From Calditrichia bacterium (GTDB taxonomy: Bacteria; Calditrichota; Calditrichia; RBG-13-44-9; J042), in assembly GCA_030430345.1 (NCBI GenBank), contig JAUIFT010000138.1, forward strand, positions 1 to 6,937: DNA of 6,937 nucleotides, written 5' to 3'. The position numbers were made by a program, and so were the translations under genes. Of this stretch, positions 1 to 6,134 are shown one piece after another. The notes beneath the pieces are model-generated. The model was not told the DNA's origin. It searched no databases and saw only the letters and a program-made list of their open reading frames with translations. Positions within the stretch are counted from its first letter, which is position 1; every line of letters starts with the position of its first letter.

Positions 1-1032
1 CCGTTGAATATCTTCGATTCGCTGCCGCGCTTCCGGAGCATTTTCACTATTCGGGTGCTGCCCGACATAATCCCGGTAGAGGCTCCAGGCATCTTCATAT
101 TTACCATCTTCGTAGAATGCTTCTGCTTTTGCATACAGCGCTTTCCGGGCGTATTCCGGATAAACATCGTTGAGAATGATTGTCGCCACGCCGCCGCAGG
201 TAAGCAAGAGGACCGCTGCAAATGCCCAGGAAAATTTCCGGGGATTTTTCTTATTAGCTGCCGCCTGCATCTCTGGTCTCTGCCCTGTTGGTGGCGTCGG
301 GATCGTTGCCGTCACCGGGTTCCTGGCGGTATTGGCTTTGCGGGCAGCCTGTACTTTCGCCGCTTCTTTCCGCGCGGAATCTCTTAACTGCCGTGCGGCC
401 AGGTGATCCGTCCATTCTTTTTCAATCAGCTTTTTCAGCTTCATCCAATAAATAGAGAAGATGTTCGGTTTTTCTGAGGCTTTTTTCGCTTTTGAGGATT
501 TCTTCGCTTGTTTAACTTCTGGCCGGGGTGCTGCCTGTGCTGCCGGTTGCGGCGCCGCGCTCGTTTTCGGCTGCTCCCAGGGGGCATGGACATCATCGTC
601 ATCCAGGTCGACCGACTGAAAAGGTGAATCCGTATTGGTGTTGTTTTCTTCGATGTAATGGAAGCTATCTTCCCGGGGCGGAGCTTCTTGCTGATAATTC
701 GCTGCAGCCGGCGCTTCCCAGGCACCATCCGGTGCTGTTCTCACTGGTTCTTCAACAAATCCGCGGGGCAATGGCAAGGCGCGGTCCTCATCTACAAAAT
801 CTTGTTGACCACCGCCGGCTGTGGCAGCTGGCGCTGCGGCTGTGGCCGGCTTGGTGATAACCACGGGATCTACACCGTGCATGGAGCAAATTTTCGAGCG
901 CAAATAGCGTTTACAGCGCCGGCAATAATATTTACTGGCCGGGGATTCCTGATCGTTTAATGCATTATGACCGCAATTTGGGCAGTGGCCGCGGCCGTCT
1001 CCGAGATACTCTGAACATTGTGGACAGAACAT
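1..1032 (-). CDS. Zinc-ribbon, single-TM, TPR-containing membrane protein (C-terminus cut off by window edge)
   Basis: The frame is open from an ATG at 1032 to the window edge and gives 344 residues with no stop, so the C-terminus is missing. The start is supported by GAGAGG at 1043-1038, five bases upstream. Residues 1-20 form one zinc ribbon (C3, C6, C17, C20). Residues 37-52 give a second possible metal site (C37, C40, C49, H52). Residues about 60-180 are a low-complexity linker rich in Ala, Pro, Gln, Glu and Asp. Residues about 173-240 are Lys/Arg/Ala-rich and probably helical. A hydrophobic segment at about 268-287 follows NKKNPRK, so by the positive-inside rule the ribbons are cytoplasmic and the C-terminus is extracytoplasmic. 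Residues about 298-331 match a TPR helix pair (AEAFYEDGKYEDAWSLY, then HP), as in BamD/YbgF-type repeats. The combination suggests a membrane scaffold that links an inner metal-bound module to periplasmic partners, but the role is unknown. It is divergent from the CNBD gene. The reading frame is certain; the function is not. Confidence 0.88.
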   Translation of the reverse strand, partial: MFCPQCSEYLGDGRGHCPNCGHNALNDQESPASKYYCRRCKRYLRSKICSMHGVDPVVITKPATAAAPAATAGGGQQDFVDEDRALPLPRGFVEEPVRTAPDGAWEAPAAANYQQEAPPREDSFHYIEENNTNTDSPFQSVDLDDDDVHAPWEQPKTSAAPQPAAQAAPRPEVKQAKKSSKAKKASEKPNIFSIYWMKLKKLIEKEWTDHLAARQLRDSARKEAAKVQAARKANTARNPVTATIPTPPTGQRPEMQAAANKKNPRKFSWAFAAVLLLTCGGVATIILNDVYPEYARKALYAKAEAFYEDGKYEDAWSLYRDYVGQHPNSENAPEARQRIEDIQR

Positions 1033-1079
1033 AACAACCTCTCTTGGTGTATTATGTTAACAGCTAAAGTTATCTAAAA

Positions 1080-1390
1080 ATTCAATTCGTTTCTGGCGAA
1101 TAGATGGTCCCGTCCGCAGGCAATCCTGCAAAAGCGGCACCGGATAGAAAATGGGAGTTATGAAAAGGCGGATATTTTGGTGAGGCATCCACATCCTGTG
1201 AAAATTTCCCATACGTTTTCCAAAGAGCCGGCCAATCCATTGAGGGTAAAGCGACTGCCTGTAATGGACTGACCGTGTTCACAATCTTCTATTGCAAAGA
1301 GTGTGCCTGAATTGAAAGCCCTGTCAATACTGGCGTGAGGAATAGTGGCTGCCGTTCCAGCTTGCAATTTTTGCACATTCTTAGAAAATA
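1080..1390. other. Non-coding block of unknown nature in the divergent spacer
   Basis: This lies between the zinc-ribbon gene and the heptamer repeat. The minus strand carries two overlapping short open frames (1282-1082 and 1376-1158, the latter from GTG) in different registers. Neither has a convincing ribosome binding site, and they cannot both be real genes. The composition resembles the coding DNA around it more than the AT-rich sequence on either side. I recognise no domain in any frame. It could be a decayed gene, a fragment of a dispersed repeat, or plain spacer. I see no tRNA, IS end or clear hairpin here. Confidence 0.3.
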
Positions 1391-1428
1391 GCGTTGTCTT
1401 TTATTAGGGAATAAGTGATGTGGGTGTT

Positions 1429-1510
1429 GTTGTTCGTTGTTCGTTGTTCGTTGTTCGTTGTTCGTTGTTCGTTGTTCGTTGTTCGTTGTTCGTTGTTCGT
1501 TGTTCGTTGT
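1429..1510 (+). repeat. Tandem heptanucleotide repeat, (GTTGTTC) x 11.7
   Basis: Eleven perfect head-to-tail copies of GTTGTTC occupy 1429-1505, followed by a partial copy GTTGT at 1506-1510. The C of each unit falls exactly every seven bases from 1435 to 1505 with no variant copy. No open frame of note crosses it. The unit of seven would shift the reading frame with each copy gained or lost, but no gene spans the array, so any effect would be on DNA structure or spacing. The array ends about 200 bp upstream of the CNBD gene. Perfect short repeats like this expand and contract by replication slippage, and heptamer arrays are known in several phyla, including cyanobacteria (STRR sequences). 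Confidence 0.97.
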
Positions 1511-1647
1511 AATTTGTTGTTTCTGCTGTTTAAAATGGCACTTTTACTTTCCAAAATCTCATTCCGCCAATTTCATCAATGTACTTGAGGCTGGTTTTGC
1601 GTAAATCTAGTCGGGAAAACACTTTCGGTTTTCAGATCCGGGTTCTT

Positions 1648-1677
1648 TTGTGTAAATTAATGACTAATCGATATGAT
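1648..1677 (+). promoter_or_regulatory. Possible promoter for the CNBD/AI-2E operon
   Basis: TTGTGT at 1648-1653 and TATGAT at 1672-1677 are 18 bp apart and could serve as -35 and -10 elements. The -10 is a good match and the -35 is weak. Transcription would begin near 1684, leaving an untranslated leader of about 30 nt before the ATG at 1713. The spacer is AT-rich here. Promoters in parts of the FCB group do not follow the E. coli consensus, so this is only a candidate. Confidence 0.3.
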
Positions 1678-1712
1678 TGGCGCCTTTTCACAATACAAAA
1701 CAGGTCTTTTTC

Positions 1713-2249
1713 ATGGATAGTTTCTGGGGCAATATTTTTCGTCAGAAGGACGAGGAAGCGGAGGGCATTCGCAATATCCTGAAGAAAATTCCCATTTTTG
1801 AGGGATTACGCCGGAAAGAACTGGCAGCGGTAGAACGAATTCTTTACCGGCGGGAATACAAGGCCGGAGAAATTGTATTAAATCAGGGTGATCCTGCTGC
1901 AGGCATGTATATCATCGAAAAGGGAAAAGTGCAGGTTGTTTTTGAGCCGACCCAACAGGTAATTGCCGAGTTATATGATGGCGATTTTTTCGGGGAACTG
2001 GCCTTAATGGACGAATCCCCGCGCTCGGCAACGGTGGTCGCCCGCCTGGATTGCAAGATGCTTGGCTTCTTCCAATCCGATTTATTGGACCTGATCGAAA
2101 GGAATCCACGCCTGGGCGTTAAAATTGTGATGCGTCTGCTCAGTGTTATCGGAGAACGCTTGAAAAAGTCCAATGACCAGGTTCAGGCATTGCAGATTAA
2201 ACTTTACAACATGAAGCAACGACGAAAAACTCCGACAGGTGGCGAGTAA
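1713..2249 (+). CDS. Stand-alone cyclic nucleotide-binding domain protein (CRP/PKA-R type, no DNA-binding domain)
   Basis: This is a 178-residue cytoplasmic protein. Residues about 24-150 form one cNMP-binding domain. It begins with IPIFEGL (26-32) and continues with the roll segment AGEIVLNQGDPAAGMYII (51-68). The phosphate-binding cassette is at about 91-110, with FGELALMDESPRSATV at 93-108. E95 and R104 are the residues expected to contact the ribose hydroxyl and cyclic phosphate, so ligand binding looks intact. After the dimer-type helix the chain ends in a polar tail, with no helix-turn-helix, kinase or channel domain, so it must signal through a partner. I chose the ATG at 1713 because AGG at 1702-1704 lies eight bases upstream and the protein starts naturally with MDSFW. 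An upstream in-frame TTG at 1677 lies in the candidate promoter. The stop overlaps the AI-2E start (TAATG), which implies shared translation and probably a shared job. The ligand (cAMP, cGMP or other) cannot be told. Confidence 0.93.
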   Translation: MDSFWGNIFRQKDEEAEGIRNILKKIPIFEGLRRKELAAVERILYRREYKAGEIVLNQGDPAAGMYIIEKGKVQVVFEPTQQVIAELYDGDFFGELALMDESPRSATVVARLDCKMLGFFQSDLLDLIERNPRLGVKIVMRLLSVIGERLKKSNDQVQALQIKLYNMKQRRKTPTGGE

Positions 2250-3286
2250 TGGAAGCGACCATCCGCCGTTGGGTAAAAAGTCTGATTATTTTTGCTGTTC
2301 TGCTGGGGCTGCTCTATTTTCTGATCGCGATCGGAGATCTCGTAAAATTAATGATAATCTCCGCCATCCTCGCATACGTCCTCGATCCGCTGGTAACTAT
2401 GATCGAAGCAAATGGCCTCAATCGCACACCGGCCACCGCGATTCTTTTTTTTGTAATGACATTGATTTTTACGTTAATAATGATCTTGCTGTTGCCAGTG
2501 ATCAGCTCGGAGATTCTTAGCATCAGCAGAAGTATCGATCCGGAAAAAGCCCAGGCGGCATTTGCTCAACTGGAATCATTTCTTGCCGGTTTTACAACTT
2601 TTATCGGCATGCCCGATCTTAACCTGACCACCACGCTGGTCGACATGGTCGTACAGTACGGAAATGATATTTTCGGTAATTTACTCAGCGTCGTCTCCCT
2701 TTTCACCAACCTGGTGCTTATTCCCTTTATCGCATTCTTCCTGCTAAAGGACGGCCGCACCATCAAGAAATACCTGGTAAGCCTGGTCCCCAACCGCTAT
2801 TTCGAGTTAACCTGCAATCTTCTCTATAAAATGGATATTCAGCTGGGTAATTATATACGCGGACAAGTAATTGACGCCTCGATCATTGGCTTACTTTCGA
2901 TATTAGCACTCAGTTTACTGCAGGTGCAGAATGCAATATTAATTGGCACTGTCGCTGGCATTGCCAACGTCATCCCCTATATCGGGCCAATTTGCGGGGC
3001 GGTAATCGCTATTGTTCTCTCTTTACTGGAGACCGGAGATATGGCCCTGGTGCTCTATATCGCCATTGCCTTCATTATTGTGCAACTTCTTGACAATGTT
3101 GTCGTTCAGCCAACAGTGGTCGCTAAAAATGTAAACTTACCTCCGCTGGTTGTATTGCTGGTTGTTATTATCGGCGGTAAATTTTTTGGTATTCTCGGCA
3201 TGCTTTTATCCGTGCCGCTGACGGCCGTTTTAAAAGTTTTTTTAGTAGAGGGTTATACTACCTACAAACAGTATAATTTTTCTTAA
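2249..3286 (+). CDS. AI-2E/PerM family membrane transporter
   Basis: This 345-residue polytopic inner-membrane protein is the usual length for the AI-2E (PerM/TqsA/YdiK/YtvI) family. Hydrophobic segments lie at about 11-48, 62-84, 145-166, 207-226, 229-260, 264-282 and 299-331, with a hydrophilic loop at about 90-140 as is usual. Family signatures are visible: FFLLKDG (163-169), GNYIRGQ (200-206), IPYIGP (242-247), LDNVVVQP (281-288) and GGKFFGILGMLLSVP (309-323). Characterised members export AI-2 or other small signals, or act as Na+ or Li+/H+ antiporters, so the substrate cannot be inferred. The ATG overlaps the CNBD stop by one base, and AGGTGG just upstream can act as the ribosome site within the preceding gene. 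The coupling suggests that the cyclic-nucleotide sensor controls or assembles with this protein. No clear terminator follows in the next 110 bp, so transcription may continue into the anti-sigma gene. Confidence 0.95.
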   Translation: MEATIRRWVKSLIIFAVLLGLLYFLIAIGDLVKLMIISAILAYVLDPLVTMIEANGLNRTPATAILFFVMTLIFTLIMILLLPVISSEILSISRSIDPEKAQAAFAQLESFLAGFTTFIGMPDLNLTTTLVDMVVQYGNDIFGNLLSVVSLFTNLVLIPFIAFFLLKDGRTIKKYLVSLVPNRYFELTCNLLYKMDIQLGNYIRGQVIDASIIGLLSILALSLLQVQNAILIGTVAGIANVIPYIGPICGAVIAIVLSLLETGDMALVLYIAIAFIIVQLLDNVVVQPTVVAKNVNLPPLVVLLVVIIGGKFFGILGMLLSVPLTAVLKVFLVEGYTTYKQYNFS

Positions 3287-3396
3287 GCAGTGTTGAAAAG
3301 ATTCAGCAAAAGGGCTTGTTTATTTCCCAGAAAATGCTCTTATTTCTAATACTTTATCATTAAAAACTGAGATGGTACACGGAGGAGTCACCAGAA

Positions 3397-3810
3397 ATGC
3401 ATCCTGATCATGAGGAACTCGTTATCCCCAGCGATTTTAAGCACTTGGGCAAAGTGGAAAAGTTTATTGCCTCTTTTTGCAAGAAAGCAAAGCTCACCGA
3501 AGATCAAAGCGACAACATGGCTATTGCTGTTACCGAGTTGGTCAACAACGGCATTATCCATGCGCACAAGGAAGATGCATCGAAAAATGTCACTATACAT
3601 GTGCAGTACGAAGAAGACCGCATCATCGTATCCGTTCAGGATGAAGGGGAAGGATTTGATCCGAAAGATATCGCCAACCCCACAGACCCGCAGAATCTCT
3701 GGAAACAAAGCGGGCGGGGCGTTTTTCTGGTCAAGAATCTTATTGATGAAGTCGAAATTGAATCAACAGCAAAAGGCACAAAGGTTACCTTAACAGAATA
3801 TATTCCGTAA
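3397..3810 (+). CDS. Anti-sigma regulatory factor, RsbW/SpoIIAB-type HATPase
   Basis: This 137-residue soluble protein consists of a single GHKL ATPase domain. The N box is at 43-56 (E47, N50 and N51 in IAVTELVNNGIIHAH), the G1 box is DEGEGFDP (82-89), the G2 box is GRGVFLVK (106-113), and GTKVTL (127-132) closes the ATP site. No sensor or dimerisation domain is attached, so it belongs to the serine-kinase/anti-sigma class (HATPase_c_2) rather than to the histidine kinases. Such proteins bind a sigma factor or other target and phosphorylate a STAS-domain antagonist on Ser or Thr. Neither a STAS protein nor a PP2C phosphatase lies in this window. The start is supported by GGAGG at 3381-3385, eleven bases upstream. 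It lies 110 bp after the AI-2E gene on the same strand. The primary sigma factor gene lies downstream, but RsbW-type proteins usually act on alternative sigma factors or non-sigma targets, so its proximity does not identify the target. Confidence 0.93.
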   Translation: MHPDHEELVIPSDFKHLGKVEKFIASFCKKAKLTEDQSDNMAIAVTELVNNGIIHAHKEDASKNVTIHVQYEEDRIIVSVQDEGEGFDPKDIANPTDPQNLWKQSGRGVFLVKNLIDEVEIESTAKGTKVTLTEYIP

Positions 3811-3892
3811 AAGTTGACCTCTATCATTCTTTTTCTTCCCTCAACTGCTATTATTTGCACCAGGTAAATTATTTTTTATTGGAATTTTTTTT

Positions 3893-3961
3893 CCGAAAGG
3901 CTTAAATTATCAAGCTTTGGGAAAATGGAACTCCCAAAAGGCTAAAGCGTTCTGCATCGCT
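3893..3961 (+). promoter_or_regulatory. Possible structured leader upstream of the capA-like gene (alternative hairpins)
   Basis: Three potential helices lie in about 70 nt. Hairpin A pairs AAAGGCTT (3896-3903) with AAGCTTT (3912-3918), with one bulged G. Hairpin B pairs TTTGGGA (3916-3922) with TCCCAAA (3932-3938), seven perfect pairs around a nine-base loop. A and B share 3916-3918 and so would compete at the junction. A short third helix pairs AGCG (3946-3949) with CGCT (3958-3961). The sequence AAAGGCT occurs at 3896 (followed by TAAA) and again at 3937 (followed by AAA). A T-run of eight precedes the block. I could not match it to a known riboswitch class. It may be a leader element or chance structure. 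Confidence 0.3.
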
Positions 3962-4039
3962 GGCAGGATGTTAATTTTTGATAGAGATAATCAGTTATTT
4001 GGCATGTGATTTTCCATAAAATATCCCGGGGATACTCTT

Positions 4040-5119
4040 ATTAAAAGATCATCTGTTCAGAGAAACACCTTTACCAAAAACACATTTTTACCCGCAGTAC
4101 TGTTAGTTTTAATTCTGTCACTTCCATATTCGATCGCATATTCTGAAACTTCCGATTCTACGCTGACACTTTTATCATCCGGGGACACGATGCTTGGCTC
4201 CTGGGCGGAAACAGTGATGATCGACAGCGGGTATGGCTATCCTTTTGGCTATATTCAGGAATATATCGAAGGCGCGGATATTTTTTTCACGAATCTGGAA
4301 GCCCCTTTTGGTACCGGCGGCACCCCGTTTGAAAAGAAGTTCAACTTTCGGGTAAAACCGGATTTGGTGAAAGTGCTGCTTGCCGGAGGCATCAACCTTG
4401 TAAGCCTGGCGAATAACCACACTATGGATTATGGGCCGGAATGCCTTCAACAAACATTGGAAATTTTAACAGAAAACAACATTGCTTTTGCCGGCGCCGG
4501 GTTGGATCTCGCAACTGCCCGGAAAGCGGCACAAATGACGGTCAATGGAATGTCCGTCGGCTTTTTATCCTACAGCATGACTTTTCCGGAAGAATTTTGG
4601 GCCAGCGACACTAGCGGCGGAACTTGCTTTCCGTACGAGGAGTACGTTTTTAGTGATGTACGCGCTGCCAGCGATAGTAACGACTTTCTCATTGTTTCCT
4701 GCCATTGGGGACAGGAACTTCGGGAGACTCCGAAGCCGTATCAGACCAAGATGGCGCACCGCCTGATCGACAATGGTGCAGACATTATTCTTGGTCATCA
4801 TCCTCACATCGTGCAGGGAATTGAGATTTACAAAGGGAAGCCGATTATTTATTCTTTGGGCAACTTTATCTTTGGATCTTACAGTGAAAATGCCCGGGAT
4901 AGCTTTCTGGCGAAATTTAAGTTAAGAAAAAATAAAAAAATTGTGACTCAAATACTACCGATAAGCGTCTATAATAAAGTAGTCGAGTTTCGACCGGTGC
5001 CATTGAAAGGTACTGCCCGGACGGCATTGTTCGATCATGTCCGCCGTTTATCCTCGGAACTGAATGCCGATTCGCTCGGTATCAGTAACGATGGATTTGT
5101 AAAGTTAATAAAATCATAG
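4040..5119 (+). CDS. CapA/PgsA family (PGA_cap) calcineurin-like metallophosphatase-type exported protein; start codon uncertain
   Basis: The catalytic-type domain carries the PGA_cap signature set: GDTMLG (48-53 in this numbering), NLE (85-87), NNH (125-127), CHWG (221-224), GHHPH (252-256) and SLGNF (272-276). These are the expected metal-binding Asp, Asn and His positions of the calcineurin-like fold. CapA homologues act in poly-gamma-glutamate capsule synthesis, but the rest of such an operon (capB, capC) is absent, so the substrate is unknown. The first in-frame ATG (4190) would delete the GD motif and a clear signal peptide, so the gene must start earlier. The frame is open back to a TGA at 4007. 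It encodes a basic n-region ([13 protein letters not shown]), the core [17 protein letters not shown] and a likely cleavage near residues 33-35. No ATG, GTG or TTG lies in that stretch. I took ATT at 4040 (359 residues) as the best-fitting start, with GGG ten bases upstream; ATA at 4016 is an alternative. It ends 43 bp before the sigma factor gene. The family call is firm and the start is not. Confidence 0.85.
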   Translation: MKRSSVQRNTFTKNTFLPAVLLVLILSLPYSIAYSETSDSTLTLLSSGDTMLGSWAETVMIDSGYGYPFGYIQEYIEGADIFFTNLEAPFGTGGTPFEKKFNFRVKPDLVKVLLAGGINLVSLANNHTMDYGPECLQQTLEILTENNIAFAGAGLDLATARKAAQMTVNGMSVGFLSYSMTFPEEFWASDTSGGTCFPYEEYVFSDVRAASDSNDFLIVSCHWGQELRETPKPYQTKMAHRLIDNGADIILGHHPHIVQGIEIYKGKPIIYSLGNFIFGSYSENARDSFLAKFKLRKNKKIVTQILPISVYNKVVEFRPVPLKGTARTALFDHVRRLSSELNADSLGISNDGFVKLIKS

Positions 5120-5123
5120 CAAT

Positions 5124-5137
5124 TATAAATCTATAAA
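5124..5137 (+). promoter_or_regulatory. Possible -10 region for the sigma factor gene
   Basis: The 43-bp gap before the sigma factor gene is very AT-rich and holds two TATAAA hexamers, at 5124-5129 and 5132-5137. No well-spaced -35 element is obvious. The second hexamer would place transcription start near 5144, too close to the ribosome site at 5148-5153 for a long leader. This may be a promoter, or the gene may also be read through from the capA-like gene. Confidence 0.25.
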
Positions 5138-5162
5138 TAGCACACAGAAGGGATCTGAATAC

Positions 5163-6011
5163 ATGGCAAGAGGATCTGTAAGTCGTGCAAGCCAATCACT
5201 CGATAAATATCTCCAGGAAATCGGAGAGGTGCCTTTATTAACGCCGGCTGAAGAAATTGAACTGGCGCAGCGCATTAAACAGAATGACCAGGATGCATTG
5301 GAGAAACTGACCAAAGCAAACCTGCGTTTTGTCGTCAGCGTTGCAAAGCAGTATCAGAACCAGGGACTTTCTCTAGGCGATCTGATTAATGAAGGTAATC
5401 TGGGATTGATTAAAGCAGCGAAACGATTTGATGAAACCCGCGGGTTTAAGTTTATCTCTTATGCAGTTTGGTGGATTCGTCAGTCAATTTTGCAGGCTTT
5501 AGCGGAGCAGTCTCGTGTTGTCCGTCTGCCCCTGAACCGCGTTGGCGCGCTCAATAAAATTGGAAAAGCATACTCCGCCCTGGAGCAGGAGTTTGAAAGA
5601 GAGCCGAGCGCCAGCGAAATCGCGGAGCAGTTAGAGATGACTGATTTCGAGGTTGCCGATACCCTGAAGATTTCCGGACGGCATTTATCGATGGATGCCC
5701 CTTTCAGCAACAGCGAAGACAATCGTTTGCTGGACGTTATACAGAATGACCACCAACCGCCCCCGGATTCCGACTTGATGAGTGAATCTCTGAAGATCGA
5801 GATCGAACGTGCTTTAGCAACACTCACCAAGCGGGAAGCGGAAGTTGTTCGTTTGTATTTCGGTTTGGGACAAGAGCATCCCTTAACCCTGGAAGAGATC
5901 GGAGAACGCTTTAACCTGACCCGCGAAAGGGTACGACAAATTAAAGAAAAAGCGATTCGCCGTTTACGCCACGCTTCCAGAAGCCGCACATTGCGCGCTT
6001 TCCTGGGATAA
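5163..6011 (+). CDS. rpoD: RNA polymerase primary sigma factor (SigA/RpoD), short FCB-type
   Basis: This 282-residue sigma-70 protein directs core RNA polymerase to housekeeping promoters. Region 1.2 begins at [10 protein letters not shown] (12-21). Region 2 spans about 50-119 and includes NLRFVVSVA (53-61), [13 protein letters not shown] (73-85) and the -10-reading [10 protein letters not shown] (100-109). Region 3 is at about 120-200. Region 4 is at about 212-275, with the -35-reading helix-turn-helix in [19 protein letters not shown] (242-260). Region 1.1 and the long non-conserved insert of E. coli RpoD are both missing. This, together with the basic tail ending SRTLRAFLG, is usual for primary sigma factors of Bacteroidota and relatives. 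The ATG at 5163 is supported by AAGGGA at 5148-5153, nine bases upstream. A strong terminator follows the stop by about 30 bp. Near-perfect conservation of the DNA-contact helices argues for the primary rather than an alternative sigma factor. Confidence 0.97.
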   Translation: MARGSVSRASQSLDKYLQEIGEVPLLTPAEEIELAQRIKQNDQDALEKLTKANLRFVVSVAKQYQNQGLSLGDLINEGNLGLIKAAKRFDETRGFKFISYAVWWIRQSILQALAEQSRVVRLPLNRVGALNKIGKAYSALEQEFEREPSASEIAEQLEMTDFEVADTLKISGRHLSMDAPFSNSEDNRLLDVIQNDHQPPPDSDLMSESLKIEIERALATLTKREAEVVRLYFGLGQEHPLTLEEIGERFNLTRERVRQIKEKAIRRLRHASRSRTLRAFLG

Positions 6012-6044
6012 GCACTACCCACGACGACATTATTTTTTTACATA

Positions 6045-6076
6045 AAAAAGCCCGGAATTTCCGGGCTTTTTCTTTT
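6045..6076. terminator. Rho-independent terminator, bidirectional, shared by the sigma factor and S9 peptidase genes
   Basis: Twelve consecutive pairs join 6045-6056 to 6060-6071, with AAAAAGCCCGGA pairing with its reverse complement around an ATT loop. The stem core is GC-rich. A T-run flanks it on the plus side, and the A-run on the other side gives a T-run on the minus strand. It sits about 34 bp after the sigma factor stop and about 60 bp after the peptidase stop, as expected for a shared terminator between convergent genes. Confidence 0.92.
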
Positions 6077-6077
6077 A

Positions 6078-6091
6078 TCCGATTTATCGGA
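6078..6091. repeat. Short inverted repeat in the convergent spacer
   Basis: TCCGAT (6078-6083) pairs with ATCGGA (6086-6091) around TT. It directly follows the main terminator and has no T-run of its own. It may be a minor extra stem or chance. Confidence 0.45.
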
Positions 6092-6105
6092 CTCCGATTT
6101 CTACT

Positions 6106-6129
6106 CCCGGGATTCATCCCGGGGCTTTT
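6106..6129. terminator. Second hairpin, possible back-up terminator
   Basis: CCCGGGAT (6106-6113) pairs perfectly with ATCCCGGG (6116-6123) around TC, giving eight strong pairs, or about seven with a realistic four-base loop. On the plus strand it is followed by GCTTTT, a short T-run. On the minus strand it is the first hairpin after the peptidase stop but lacks a T-run. It could back up termination of the sigma factor transcript or protect the 3' end of the peptidase mRNA. Confidence 0.5.
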
Positions 6130-6134
6130 CAAAA

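Noticed and set aside
441..857. Several long open frames on both strands opposite the zinc-ribbon gene
   Set aside because: They are shadows of the Ala/Pro-rich linker codons of the minus-strand gene and show no domain or ribosome site.
1082..1376. Two short minus-strand open frames in the divergent spacer as real genes
   Set aside because: They overlap in different frames, lack convincing ribosome sites, and show no domain I recognise. At most one could be real, so I describe the region as an unexplained block.
1429..1510. The heptamer array as a CRISPR array
   Set aside because: The unit is seven bases, and the copies abut with no spacers.
1677..1712. Upstream TTG start for the CNBD protein
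   Set aside because: It would overlap the likely -10 element and add 12 residues with no family match. The ATG at 1713 has an AGG at good spacing.
2445..2452. T8 run inside the AI-2E gene as a phase-variation tract or frameshift
   Set aside because: The frame is intact through it, it encodes a hydrophobic residue run expected in a TM helix, and eight Ts in such DNA is unremarkable.
3812..3846. Inverted repeat AGTTGA/TCAACT as a terminator after the anti-sigma gene
   Set aside because: The stem is only six bp and AT-rich, with a 23-nt loop and no T-run directly after it.
3893..3985. A GEMM (c-di-GMP-I) riboswitch upstream of the capA-like gene
   Set aside because: Parts of the 3' half are loosely reminiscent of the class, but the conserved GACGCAAAGC core and the GAAA tetraloop pairing are absent.
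4190..4192. ATG at 4190 as the start of the capA-like protein
   Set aside because: It would cut through the conserved GDTMLG metal-site motif and discard an obvious signal peptide encoded just upstream in the same frame.
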